From: Syngnathus acus
Taxonomy: Eukaryota; Chordata; Actinopteri; Syngnathiformes; Syngnathidae
Length of the DNA stretch: 64,000 bases
NCBI RefSeq assembly: GCF_901709675.1
Contig: NC_051088.1
Location: forward strand, 23,874,193 to 23,938,192
Direction of reading: 5' to 3'
Positions 23,801 to 34,263 of this stretch are shown piece after piece. The translations under genes were made by a program, and so were the position numbers. Each line of letters begins with the position of its first letter. Within the stretch, counting starts at the first letter, position 1. The notes under the pieces were generated by a model that searched no databases, was not told where the DNA came from, and saw only the letters and a list, made by a program, of their open reading frames with translations.

Positions 23801-26800
23801 ATTCCAGACGCACACTCTTAATATTTGACTGAAACAAATTTGGCAATATTCAGCCAGAAGAGAAGCATTTCTAGTTATGATTTTTTTTCTAAATATGAAA
23901 ACAGCACTATTACCTGTCCACCCTTGGGTTGATGTTTAAGGTTGGCGGTGGATCCAATCTTGGACTTGACATTCTTGAGGTCAGGCAAGGGCTGGTTGAG
24001 AACCTTCAGCTGCCGCTGGGCTGAAGACGGCGACTTGGGCGGGGTGCGGATGATGGCGACCTTCTTCTCCTGGAGAACGCTGAAGGACTTGGGTGTGTGG
24101 CTTCCGGGGGTGCGCGAACCGGGCGTGCGGGAGTAACTAGGGGGTGTGCCGGGCGTAACCGCAGAGGATCCGGGGGTCGAAGTGCCGCTGCGAGCTGACC
24201 AGGAACGTCCAGAGTCCGTGCCTGTTACGGAAAGAACGAGATGATGATGATCACGTAATAACATAAGATAACATTTGAAGTTATGATGGAGCTGCCAACC
24301 TAACAGTCAACAAAAAAAAAAGTGTTAGACAATGAAAAGAAGGTTGCGATGATGCTAAAAGGAGCACTACCTGCCATACTAGGGCCCCTCCCAGACCTGC
24401 TGTCACCCTTGACCTCGGTGTTGATGGCTAAAGGAGGAAGGAAGGCGGAGGCGTGGAATGGGTAAATATGGTGAGTGATCACTTTGAGCAATCTTTCCTG
24501 ACCTTTACTGAACCAAGGCACAATTTTACATTCATGTAAAATTAGATCGCACAGCATAATATCAGTCAAAATAAAACTGTCAGAATGAAAAATGACTGTT
24601 AAGGGGTTGCTATTAGATGATTTGGACAAGTAAACGATTATTTAATTAATAAAATAGAAACATTAATTAGTTGTCAATTGATTAATTTTGACCATTTTTG
24701 TCTTTCCTTAACTCCAGCAGTCCATCACCTTTAAAAAAGTTCACATTTACTTACAAATTTTTAGTCAATTGAAACGAAATCATCATTATATCTGTCGGTA
24801 TATTTAAAAAGTAAAATATGCGCCTTAGCTCAGTAAAGGTATCAAAACACTGGCAAAGCTTACAGGTTGGCCTGCAGGGGGTGCTGTTGTCCTCTTGTTC
24901 AGATGCAGGAAGGTGGCGGGTCAGTGATTTGGACGGCCTGGGGAGCGATGACCTTTTCTCTGGACTACGGTATGTTCTCTCCTGAACGCAAAACACAAGT
25001 TGACAATCATATTACAGGTCTACTTATTTTCACACACTTCCCCCCCATTCGCTACCTGTATGTTTTTCTGAGGGGCAGTGCGGGAGCATGCCAAGGTGGG
25101 CGGGGCCTCACTGAGCACCGCCTCCACCTGGGGGCTCCGTTTAAGGCTACATGCGGAGTCAGGCCGCGGGGATTGCTGGCTCTGCATTGCCATTTTTAAC
25201 AGAACGGGCCGCGTGGGGCTCTGGGTGGCGGCCACCAAGATGGAGAGAAGCATGGCAGACGGATGGCGGCGACATGGCAGACAGACAGATGGAGACATTA
25301 TGACATGATGAAATACAGTGATCCCTCGCTACTTCGCGTTTCGTTTATCGCGGCTTCACTACATCGCGGATTTTATTTCCAAATTAAAAAAAAACATTTA
25401 AAAGTCAAAATAAAACTTCTAAATTGAGGAAACATGTGTCTAACCTTTAGGACAATGTCGTATTGCTCCAAATGTTTGTTTACATTCCTTTAGAAGTCGC
25501 GTGTTAGCACGATCGCGAATTAGCATCTTTCCGCTAACTCGTTAGCCTGCCCAGTACTTGCCCAGTTCTTGTTGGTGACCGTACTTTGCGGATTTCACTT
25601 ATCGCGGGTGGTTTTTGGAACCAATTATCCGCGATAAACGAGGGATTACTGTATGCCTATTTATGGGTTTTATATCATGGATTTGATTGAATTTTTGAAA
25701 ACATACGTATATACAACCCCTCCCTCTTTACTGCAAACATTTTGTACCTTCTTTCAGACCACACTAAATCTCTCTTTTTCATCACAATATTGGGGGACAA
25801 AAGTTACATCTATTGATCTAGCTAGCTAGCTAGCTTGCTGTATCCCAATGATAAAATAGCACTTTGGCTACCAAAAGTCAATGCGTCAAATTTAAAATAC
25901 TACCCAAAGTCATGGGCCACAAAAAAATTCATCATTTTAACTTCCGTGATGATGCACAAGACAAAACAAGCTCAGTAAAAAAGTGAAAAAGTAAAAAAAG
26001 TGCTGTATGCAAATGAATGAGATGCACACAAACGTCTATACTTACGGATGTTCTCTGCCGAGACAGATGCAAGGACAAAGGCTGGCATGCAAGACACAAT
26101 GCGAGACACAAATGCAACCATGCAGAAATAAAACAGAAAGTGTTTTCATGCAATACATGTGGCAAAAAGGTTGGTGGCTAACTTACGGTGGGTCTCTCCC
26201 TGGACTGGTGGACACTTAAGGGCTGAGAGCTTTCTACACCTGTGAAGAAAACATTTTTTTTTTTCATGATCAATGTCAAACAGCAAAGAGAGTCGCTTGG
26301 GAGTGGAGGGATTCAAATATCGTATTGACTTGTCCCTTTATAAAGATTAAATGCAAAGTGATGGATCAGCAGAAATCCTCATCCAGGTCAGAATCTTTCC
26401 ACAAGCAAAACATCACATTGTCCCGGCAAAAACACAGCAATATATGAAGACAACATACAGTAGCTTAAATATGAAGCAGAACTGGAGCGCTTGTGGAGGT
26501 TCCAAAAAAAAAATAAAAAATGGATGTTTGTGATGAAAATGAGCAGCACATGATGTTGCCAGCCACACTGCAACTGCTTAAAGTCTTTAAAAAAAAAAGC
26601 CACCAGTTGAGAGAGAGCAGTCCTGAATATTCCCACGACCTAAATTGTGTTTGTACACATTGTTTAGGCTTGATGGTGGGAGCGCCATTTTATCTCAGAA
26701 GCTCTTTTGAAACAACGGTGCGCTCTCTCTATCCACGGTGCCAAATATTGGTGTTCACCTGCGGCTTTGCGTCTGTGAAGCAGAGCTGGCCGAGGATGTT

Positions 26801-29800
26801 TGACCGCAGCTTTGGCTAGACTTTTTCGAGCCTGGAAGGCTGAGACCTTATTCTGGTCCGCCCTGCGTATGATGGCGACTAGCAAAGAGGAAAAACAAAA
26901 TTAACCACATCGTCAAACTCACATTGGTCGTCGCGGATACAAAACGAATCAACGCGAGCAAGGGGGGAATTTGTAACCTTTTTTCTTCTTCATCTCCTCT
27001 TTTGGACGAAAGCCGAGACCTTTGCGGAGAACTTTACTTCCTCTGGCCGGGAGCCGTTTAGTGGGCGTGTCCACCCCGAGTATGCCGAGGGTGACGCTCT
27101 GGGTCGGCGGGAAAGTTCTGATTTGCTTTGTCGTGATAGTTTTGTCGTCATCTGCAGTGGAGAGGCATCAAAAAGGAACCAATTCTCCACACTGCTAGCT
27201 TCTCAGATATCCCGGATACAAATACAGTGGAACCTCTCAGGCCAAACTCAGAATTCAACTGGTATCTTTTTGTCGCACAAGAACTTGGCAGTCTGAACCG
27301 CCATCAAATATGTCTTGCATTTTCAAAATCAACACATTTTCATAGTTGAGGTTCTCAGGTGGAAGGTGGTAATTAGGACATCCGCCAGCCAAGAAGTTCT
27401 GAAGATCCGGGTTTGAATCTGGGCTCTGGTTTTATGGTGGGAAATATTCTCCTTGAGCTTGTTTGTATCGATACTCCGGCTTCTTGCCACATTGCAATTA
27501 ATATCTAAAAAAAAAAATTGTACAAAGGACGTCTTTTGACCTTTGAGATTCCACTGTATGTCGTAAAATATTCATTCTGGGTACCTTTTGAATCAATCCA
27601 GCTACTGTCTGTGTCACAGATGGAGACATCTGCTGGAGCTTCATCAAGAGAAGCTTGATAGGGGTCTTCTATCTTTTGACTTATCTCCATGGATGACTGC
27701 ATACCAGTCTTCTTCTCCTCTCTTATTTCAGTTGCATCATCTTGATGGTCCTCATCAGAACATACGGAAGGGCTGCAAAAATGCCTCTTAGCTTGCCCGA
27801 CACCGTTATTTTCCTGGATCACCTGAGCCACTTGTGGCTCCTTCTGATCCACTTTGGGGAGCACAGGCTCATCAGCATCACATCTGAGGTCTTCAACGAC
27901 CTCTCGGTCATCCTCTTCTTCCACTTGCGCTTGAGGTATAATTATGACTGGAGAGGGAAATTGTGGCTTTGGTGAGCCTTCCTGTAAGTAGAGTGCACTC
28001 GTTCCATCAGAGGGCTTTTGGGCATCAGGGATCTCGTCCTTTCCTTTTGTTTCTGACCTTGCAGGTGTTCTGGGACCACCGAGCAATTTCTTGCAATCTT
28101 GTTTCTGTCTCTCACGTTCAGTTTCTGAAGATGTAAAGATGAAGGAAGTGTCCGGTGGGACAGGAGAGGCTTCTCTTGAAGGGTCTTTTTCAATGTCCAC
28201 TTCAGGAATTGTTGGTATCTTCATGTCACCAGGTAGAGCGTTCCCTAAAGGAAACTCAGTCAGTCGGTCTTTTGGACCAATTTTTGGGATTCTGAGGCGA
28301 TCTGGTTTCATTCCACTGGTCACAGCTTTTTCTAGTATCTTTGCCCGTGAAGGTGATTTTTGCAATATTCCAAGATTAGATCCTTTATTATCGATTGTTT
28401 GATCTCCAAGGTTGTTGACTTGAAAATCCATCAAAGGGTAAGAAGAGTCCTCAGGAGAAGGCATGGGGACAGAATATTCGTTAAAGACCTCTTCACCCAT
28501 CATTTGCTCTCCAAGGGTGAGTTTGGATAAAAATCTTCCAGGGACAGGACACAAGTGTTCAGAAAACATTCTTGATTTCCGTCCCTCCGCTTCATCTTCG
28601 CTCTCTTCAGACGTGGTGACAAAGTAGGTTTTTGAGTCCGAGCCCGTATCAGCTTTGACCTCTGCACCACATTGCGAAATGACTTGGATCGCTTCGACGG
28701 TTTTCTCTCGGTTTCCCTCTTGTGCCTCCTGTTTGGTATTTTCTTCGAGTCGGGCTGTAAGTTGGGAGGACACTGTACGACTTTGTGTGCAGTCATGTCA
28801 ACTCGAAGCAGCAGCCACAAAAAGCTGGGCAACCACAGCCAAGCCGAGGCCTTGAGCACACAGAAGCCGTCGCTCTCCATTGTCACAGCAGCTAATGAAA
28901 TGAAGCCATGACTTGCATGATGGTAGATGACAAAAAAAGTAAAGGCGTGGTCAAATTATTCAATTCCTATTGCAATGCAAGTTGCTTGACCCAAAAAAAA
29001 GTGATTCAACTTTTTTTTTTCCCCCATTGTGCGTTCTTACAGAGGAACATTTGGTTTCATATTCAGGTTTGCACACCAAATCTAAAAAAGTGCTAAATGC
29101 TAATTGCATTTGCAATGTAGCTGGCAACACACAAAAGTACGGCCATTGTCAAGCAACACGTGGTCGAGTCCGACAACAGTCTCCGTAAAAGCAAAGGCAA
29201 CTGCGGAAAAGCACAAAATCATAAGGATGGACGAGCTGCAACAAAGCTGCAGGGAAGCAAGAAATTATTTGGGATGGGCTTTTTTTTTTCCCCCAATCAC
29301 ACACATGCGCTCAGTCCCACGCACACGCTCAGAAAGGAGGAGTCACCCCTTTGCACGTGGCCCCCGACAAACCTTGTTCTGAAGGACTCTGTTCCCTGTG
29401 ACGACTTGCTCCATTTTGCAGCTCAGGTGTCTGAGCTTGCTCGCAGCCCCAAACCTGCGCATCGGCTAGCAAATCTTTCTGCTCTAAGGCGCCCGCTTGC
29501 CCATATGTCACTTCCTCCTCCTGGCAAACGGCAACTTCCTCCTGCTCATCCTCATCCTGTTGTTGCTCCTCCGCAGAGAAAGCACTGACAGGTTCTAATT
29601 TATCTTCTCAAACAAGGGAGGGAGGTGGGTGAGACATGGAGGGAATTGGGGTTACAGGGGGTCACAAGACATTTGGATCTAGAATGGAGACACGTGATGT
29701 AAACAAACCAACAACGAGTGGATACGGAGAAAATCTTGCCAAGAATAAGAAGGAGAGTGGCGTCTTTTTCTGAATGCTCTTGTAGAATGTTGAAATTAAA

Positions 29801-30955
29801 GGAGACGTGTCATTTTCCAGCACAGTGGACTAGTGGTTCTGCCTCGCAGTTCTAAAGTTGGAGGTTTGAGCATCTCTTCTGTGGAGTTAGCATATTCGTA
29901 TCTCTCTGTACTTTGGTTTTCTGCAACATTCCAAAATACGTGAATACTTCGAAATTGTTCTTAGCTGTGATTGGTTCTTTCTTTATATTGTATCTGCCCT
30001 GTGATTGGCTGCCAATCACTTTGGGCCTCCTGCCCAAAGTCAGCTCAAGTCACACTATGTGGGACTATTATTATTATATATCATTATTTATTATTTATCA
30101 TTATTATTATTTTTGTTACTATTATGATGAAAAAAATCTTTTTTTTTTGGTTTTTCATTTGTTTTTCTTGTTATGTGCACTCAAACTATGATTACAAATA
30201 TTGTGATGCTGATGTGGTGTTTTGCATAAATGTCCGATGCATTCAGATTTATTCCTTCCGCTTCAATTCTATTTGACGCTTTTAGATTCATCATTTCAGT
30301 ACGTCGTGTGTTGTCGGTAGCAACGGGCAAAAACTACCAAGGCGGTTTGACTAGCGTATTTGGGTGATTGCATGCGACATAGAAATGGTCGGGAAAAAGT
30401 GTTACTTTGTCCCGGAGACAATTGTGAAGCTGACTAACGAGACGACCTGTGAGTGTAAACATCTCGGCTTTGACACGGTGCAGACGCTCAAAGGTAAACG
30501 GAACGACCAGTAGTGTCTGACATCATCTGACGCTCGGGTTTACTCTGGCCACCATTTGCGTAGCCTAAAAAGTGTGCATTGGGTATACCTTGTGCCGCCG
30601 GCCCAATCTGCTGAGCGGATGGAGAGGGAGGAGGGGAGGGAGGCAAATTGGCTGAGTCATCCACTGTGGAGGGAGAAAGAGACACACACACTGACAAGAC
30701 ATGGGCGGGAGGAAGTCTGACACGGCTGAGCCATTCTCTCGTTTTCGGGTGACGTGAGACATCAGTGATAGCACCGCACACGTAGCCACGGACACAGCTT
30801 CTCGTGAAAGGTTCCAGCACCTTCGTACCTGTTGCGTTGGGATGCGCAGCCGCCCCGCCGTGGAATCCGTTTTCACGGTAGGCCGAGTAGCCGTTCTGGC
30901 CGTTCTCTTGGCCGTTGGAGGCCCAATGCTCGTCTGGCTGCCGACTGTCTGCCAT
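20896..30955 (-). CDS. map2: MAP2, microtubule-associated protein 2
   Basis: MAP2 is a neuronal MAP2/tau-family protein that binds and bundles dendritic microtubules. Coding exons 5' to 3': 30829-30955 (ATG at 30955, [11 protein letters not shown]), 30589-30663 ([11 protein letters not shown]), 29373-29603, 27585-28754 (large projection exon), 26978-27151, 26759-26878, 26187-26239, 24864-24981 ([13 protein letters not shown]), 24371-24427, 23914-24221 (Pro-rich region plus repeat 1), 23352-23444, 22968-23060, 21844-21925, 21655-21767 (repeats), 20896-21105 (C-terminus, ends [17 protein letters not shown], stop 20896). With the optional exon 25056-25220 the sum is 3189 nt (1062 aa), frame intact; without it 1007 aa. 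MAP2 rather than MAP4 or tau is shown by the N- and C-termini, the DLLADAQ and DTDSSWIDS segments, and linkage to unc80. A splice acceptor at 30997 gives 41 nt of 5' UTR before the ATG. Odd features: five repeats, a short projection exon, and no PKA-RII helix. Confidence 0.96.
21265..21574. mobile_element. hAT-like MITE (GTGTCAAACTC family), map2 intron
   Basis: The left end is CAGGTGTCAAACTCAAGGCC and the right end GAGTTTGACACCCCTG, forming terminal inverted repeats, with internal GGCCCG motifs. I could not see a clean 8-bp target duplication. It lies between the last two map2 coding exons. Confidence 0.75.
22111..22364. repeat. tandem duplication in map2 intron
   Basis: Two copies of about 110 bp beginning GAAAATGAAGCTGTGGCGCT at 22111 and GAAAATAAAGCTGTGGCGCT at 22256, offset 145 bp, both continuing through TTTGTTTATACTTACAAGAA. 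The flanking sequence to about 22510 is AT-rich. Confidence 0.8.
22520..22823. repeat. composite hairpin satellite, two hairpins, inverted copy
   Basis: Palindromes at 22520-22589 and 22754-22823, again 234 bp apart, with an AT-rich spacer that is the reverse complement of the spacers at 60.9-61.3 kb apart from small differences. Centre orientation shows it corresponds to the first two hairpins of the other array. It lies in the map2 intron between repeat exons 22968-23060 and 21844-21925. Confidence 0.85.
25056..25220 (-). other. map2: possible alternative map2 exon (165 nt)
   Basis: Bounded by CAG before 25220 and CAG|GTAGCG after 25056, phase 0-0, open throughout. It encodes a Pro/Ser/Arg-rich peptide including [12 protein letters not shown] and [15 protein letters not shown]. 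The position, just before the [13 protein letters not shown] exon in the proline-rich domain, suits an optional MAP2 exon. I do not recognise the sequence from mammalian MAP2, and its acceptor lacks a strong pyrimidine tract, so it may not be real. Confidence 0.4.
25316..25651. mobile_element. pogo/Tigger-like MITE, copy 1
   Basis: Starts CAGTGATCCCTCGCTACTTC and ends with the inverted counterpart CGCGATAAACGAGGGATTACTG, flanked by TA on each side (25314-25315, 25652-25653). A TA target duplication and CAGT...CCTCG ends suggest a Tc1/mariner-pogo non-autonomous element. The family assignment is from termini only. It lies in the map2 intron between exons 24864-24981 and 26187-26239. Confidence 0.8.
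26046..26054 (-). other. map2: candidate 9-nt microexon of map2
   Basis: On the minus strand a pyrimidine-rich run ending GTCTCGGCAG is followed by 9 nt (AGAACATCC, Arg-Thr-Ser) and the consensus donor GTAAGT. The flanking exons (26187-26239 ends phase 0; 24864-24981 starts phase 0) allow in-frame insertion. The signals are good, but at 9 nt a chance match is possible. Confidence 0.35.
27585..28754 (-). other. map2: map2 large projection-domain exon (mammalian exon 9 equivalent)
   Basis: A single 1170-nt exon, phase 1 at both ends, so skipping it yields a MAP2c-like short form. It contains [14 protein letters not shown], matching the mammalian FNKYTVPLPSPVQDS motif, and ends with [15 protein letters not shown], matching the end of the mammalian exon. 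It is about a third of the mammalian length (about 3.7 kb, from memory). The acceptor is taken after CAACTTACAG. An alternative acceptor 18 nt upstream (exon start 28772) keeps the same phase. Confidence 0.85.
30664..30828 (-). other. map2: map2 coding intron 1, open in frame
   Basis: This 165-nt interval has a GTACGA donor and a strong TTTCTCCCTCCACAG acceptor, so I treat it as an intron. It is also a multiple of three and has no in-frame stop, so retention would be tolerated and would insert 55 residues. Those residues do not resemble the MAP2 PKA-RII helix. Confidence 0.6.
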
Positions 30956-32089
30956 GCCTTGACTTGCCTGCCTGCCTGCCTGCTGGGGATGGGCCACCTG
31001 CAAACAGATGGAAGAATGAGCTTACGTCAAATGATTGAGTCTTCCTCTCTTGTCTCTTCTCATCAAGACTTGGAAAGAACAGATGAACTTGACTTAAGCT
31101 CCACGGCTGTTTTCAACGCTTAGCAAATAATAGCAACAAGGTGCATTGGAGCAGACAAAACAAACAAGCAGATCTCTCATGTTCTCTCATTACTGAATAC
31201 TGATAAGGAGGGTTGTTGTTATGGCAACCGGAGCAGCAGACGAGCGAGCTTGTGGAGCCAAAGCCAATTGCCTGACGATACAATCCTGCCATCTAAAGTG
31301 CAACACATGGCACAGCAGCCCTCATTAGCGCAAGAAGCAATTTTGATCTCGTTGTCACAGCAACAATATCGGATATTCTAACAAAGGTGAACTTTTTTTT
31401 ATTTGCATAAGCAACAGCATGCCCGTGACCCAATAGGCAAAGCAAGGACAATAAAGGCACAAATTCCCAAAAATGATTTTGCAACAGCGAATATTTCCTT
31501 TCATTACAAAATTCTTAACATGATCGTGCCCACTGCAGTGAAACGATGCCTTCATTGTCATTCTATATTACAGGAACAATGAAATAAAAAAAATAATTTG
31601 ACAAATAAAAGCCATACTATCAATAATAACTTAAGCGGGGAAGCGACAACATTCCAGAAAGAAAAGGCCACCATCCGGCTAATATGACCTGAATCACAGG
31701 TGCCATTTAAAAAAAGAGTCATCACGCTCAATCAAGCTTTAAACCTGATCCAGCAGACACGCATACAGACAGACAGGTGTCCTCCTTTGGTTTGTGCACG
31801 CGGCAGCCCCTGCTGTGCTCAACCTTACCTTCCCGCCCCGCCCGCCATGACCCTAATCCAACCTCACCTCCCTCCCTCCCTCCCTCCCTCTCAACCCTAC
31901 CCCGCCCTTATCTGGGTCACTCGTCACGTCTCCACAAAGTGCTGCCGACATTGGAATGTCACCATCTATTTAGCGGGGAATCTCTGGCAGGGTGTCTCAC
32001 TAGGCCAACCTTGCTTTAATCCTTCCTGTGCTCATGTGTGTGTGTGTGTGTTCACATATTTTCATCTACATTTGTCATCATTTTAAACA

Positions 32090-32283
32090 AACTAATATAG
32101 AACTAGTTTTGAAATCATAGACTAGTAAAAATTGTTCAAATATTTTAAAAAGACTGCTAGCAATATCTCTATTTTTTGAAGTGAAGACAATTTGTGGTCG
32201 ATGCACAATTTGTCTTGGCGGGCCACATAAAATGATGTGGCGGGCCGTATCAAGGCCCCTGGGCCTTGGGTTTGACACCAATG
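32090..32283. mobile_element. hAT-like MITE fragment, map2 5' intron
   Basis: Ends GGGCCTTGGGTTTGACACC and shares ACATAAAATGATGTGGCGGG with the fragment at 14640-14874, in the same orientation. The left end is missing or degraded. Confidence 0.55.
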
Positions 32284-34052
32284 GCCTAGACTCCTTTGCT
32301 GCAGCTTCTTTTGGCCATTGATTTGTAATTTGCAGTTCATCATAAACATAAAATAATCTACACTTACATCATTTAAAGTAATTTGTATCACTATCGCACT
32401 ACCTGTGTAGTTTAAAAAATTGCACATTCAATTTCCCTTTGAGGGATGATAATCAGCAAAATCAATACATTTCGATTAAAATCGATTGAGTTAATTGTGA
32501 TAGATTTTGGACAGGTGATGTGACGGCATTTAAATGGTATTAAATTCTGCTTTAAAAGGGTTAATAGTATCCAAAGAGGCAAATTAGAGATGAATTGGAT
32601 TTGTGCGGTGACTGGTGGATTCTGCCTAAGCCTGCAGCTTCTTTGAGCTCTTATTAGCCCCACCCACAATGATGTCAGCGTTTCCATGGTGATGGGCGGC
32701 AAAAGGGAGGGGCTGTTGTGGTCAGCAGAGGATGCTGCTGGCAACACACTGATCTTTCCCAACGTTATGGATACGGAAATAGGTCAGTGGATGCTGTGGG
32801 CCTCTTTGCTGACAAATGGGAGGCGATCTGCTTTAATCCATCAATTTCTAGATGGTGGCGATGCTTGTCATTGATTATGTTTTATACCCACGGCGTGCTT
32901 AAGCAATATTGCTATTAATATTTCCACATGAAGCACAGGTAACTTTTATTCTATTTTGACCAGCTAGTGCCAATTTTTTTTTTTTTTTAAACATCTGAAA
33001 TATCATCTGTCATCTAAGTCCAGTCTGGCGACTGTCTGCATCGCCTTACTGAATATGTCTGCAGGCCTTTCATTTTAATTACAGACAAAATGAGAGTCAC
33101 TTTCAGACGCACGGCTAAGCCACTCGCACGTGCGCGTAGTTTCCTGCTGTCCAGCTCAAAACAAAAGCTTCAAGTTATTAGACGGCAGGAAACCACCACT
33201 TTGTGCTGGTCATAAATATCTTCTTGTTCTCCAAGCAAACCCCCCCCCTCTTAACTTCCCGTCTCCATGAATGGCAGGACTAATCTGGCAGCCACTTAAA
33301 TGAGTCATGGGAAAAGCGAGTGTGAAATGTCCAAGTAGTGCAACATATACCGTCTGGCAGCGTTCCAGATGCTTTTTTTTTCCCCCCGCCCTATGCAGAC
33401 TTTGGTTGGGACCAAAATAACTTCAACGACGGGACAAAGTGCCAGGAGAGCTCGTAGGAGACTTGCAGACTCCTGCGTGTGTACGACCAGGAGTTTGCCA
33501 TCCTAATGACTAACAGATGCATTCCCTTGCCAACAAATCCCAGCGGCGAGGGAATCCCTTCATGGAACAAAATGTGTGCGACTGTATGCTGCTTGTAGGG
33601 GGTCGGGAACAAGCGAAAATTGGCCAGTAATTGACACCCTCTCAAAAAGCTTTATACGCTTCTGTAATTGCCTATAGATGTGACAACAAGGCGCCAAAGG
33701 TCTACTTTTGTCTATATCAAGCTCAAGTCACTTACAATGGTTAGGCCTTAAGATACCATCACGTGGCTCAAAAGCAATAATGGAGGGTTACCCGACCAAT
33801 AGGTGAACATGAAATTATAATGAGACATGTTTTATCCAAAACTTTAGAAGTGACGCGAGAGCTTACCAGACTCAAAGAGGTGCCTGCACCAACGATGCTG
33901 ACCAGTCTGATTGGATGTGCTCTGAGAGGAGGACGGGGGAAAAAAAAGCAGAAAATGTGTTAGGAAAACTCCGCAAATTGTCATTGTCATAAAAAAAAGA
34001 AAATGTATATATATATGTATATATAAATAAACAAATATATATTTAAAAAAAA

Positions 34053-34071
34053 TAATATATACATATACATA

Positions 34072-34103
<32 letters not shown>

Positions 34104-34215
34104 CACATATATATATACATATATATATATATACATATATATATACATATATATATATATACATATATATATACATATATATATATATACATATATATAT
34201 ACATATATATATATA

Positions 34216-34258
<43 letters not shown>
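34053..34258. repeat. (ATATAC)n / (TA)n microsatellite in map2 5' intron
   Basis: About 200 bp of ATAC/TATA hexamer-type repeat ending in a pure TA run. The open frames across it (Tyr-Ile repeats) are artefacts of the repeat. Confidence 0.9.

Positions 34259-34263
<5 letters not shown>

Larger units (their letters stand above)
21655..24221 (-). other. map2: map2 tubulin-binding repeat exons (five repeats)
   Basis: Five tau/MAP-type repeats are encoded. R1 is at the end of exon 23914-24221 ([19 protein letters not shown]). The next is exon 23352-23444 ([19 protein letters not shown]), then exon 22968-23060 ([19 protein letters not shown]). The fourth is exon 21844-21925 ([16 protein letters not shown]). 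The fifth is exon 21655-21767 ([17 protein letters not shown]). The second and third exons are both exactly 93 nt, phase 0-0, so each can be skipped cleanly. The three middle repeats keep the KCGS cysteine. Mammalian MAP2 has three or four repeats; MAP4 can have five. Confidence 0.9.

Noticed and set aside
28500-28886. Minus-strand ATG frame beginning [14 protein letters not shown] as a map2 alternative start
   Set aside because: It is out of frame with the large projection exon and overlaps its acceptor. The [11 protein letters not shown] start at 30955 matches the family.
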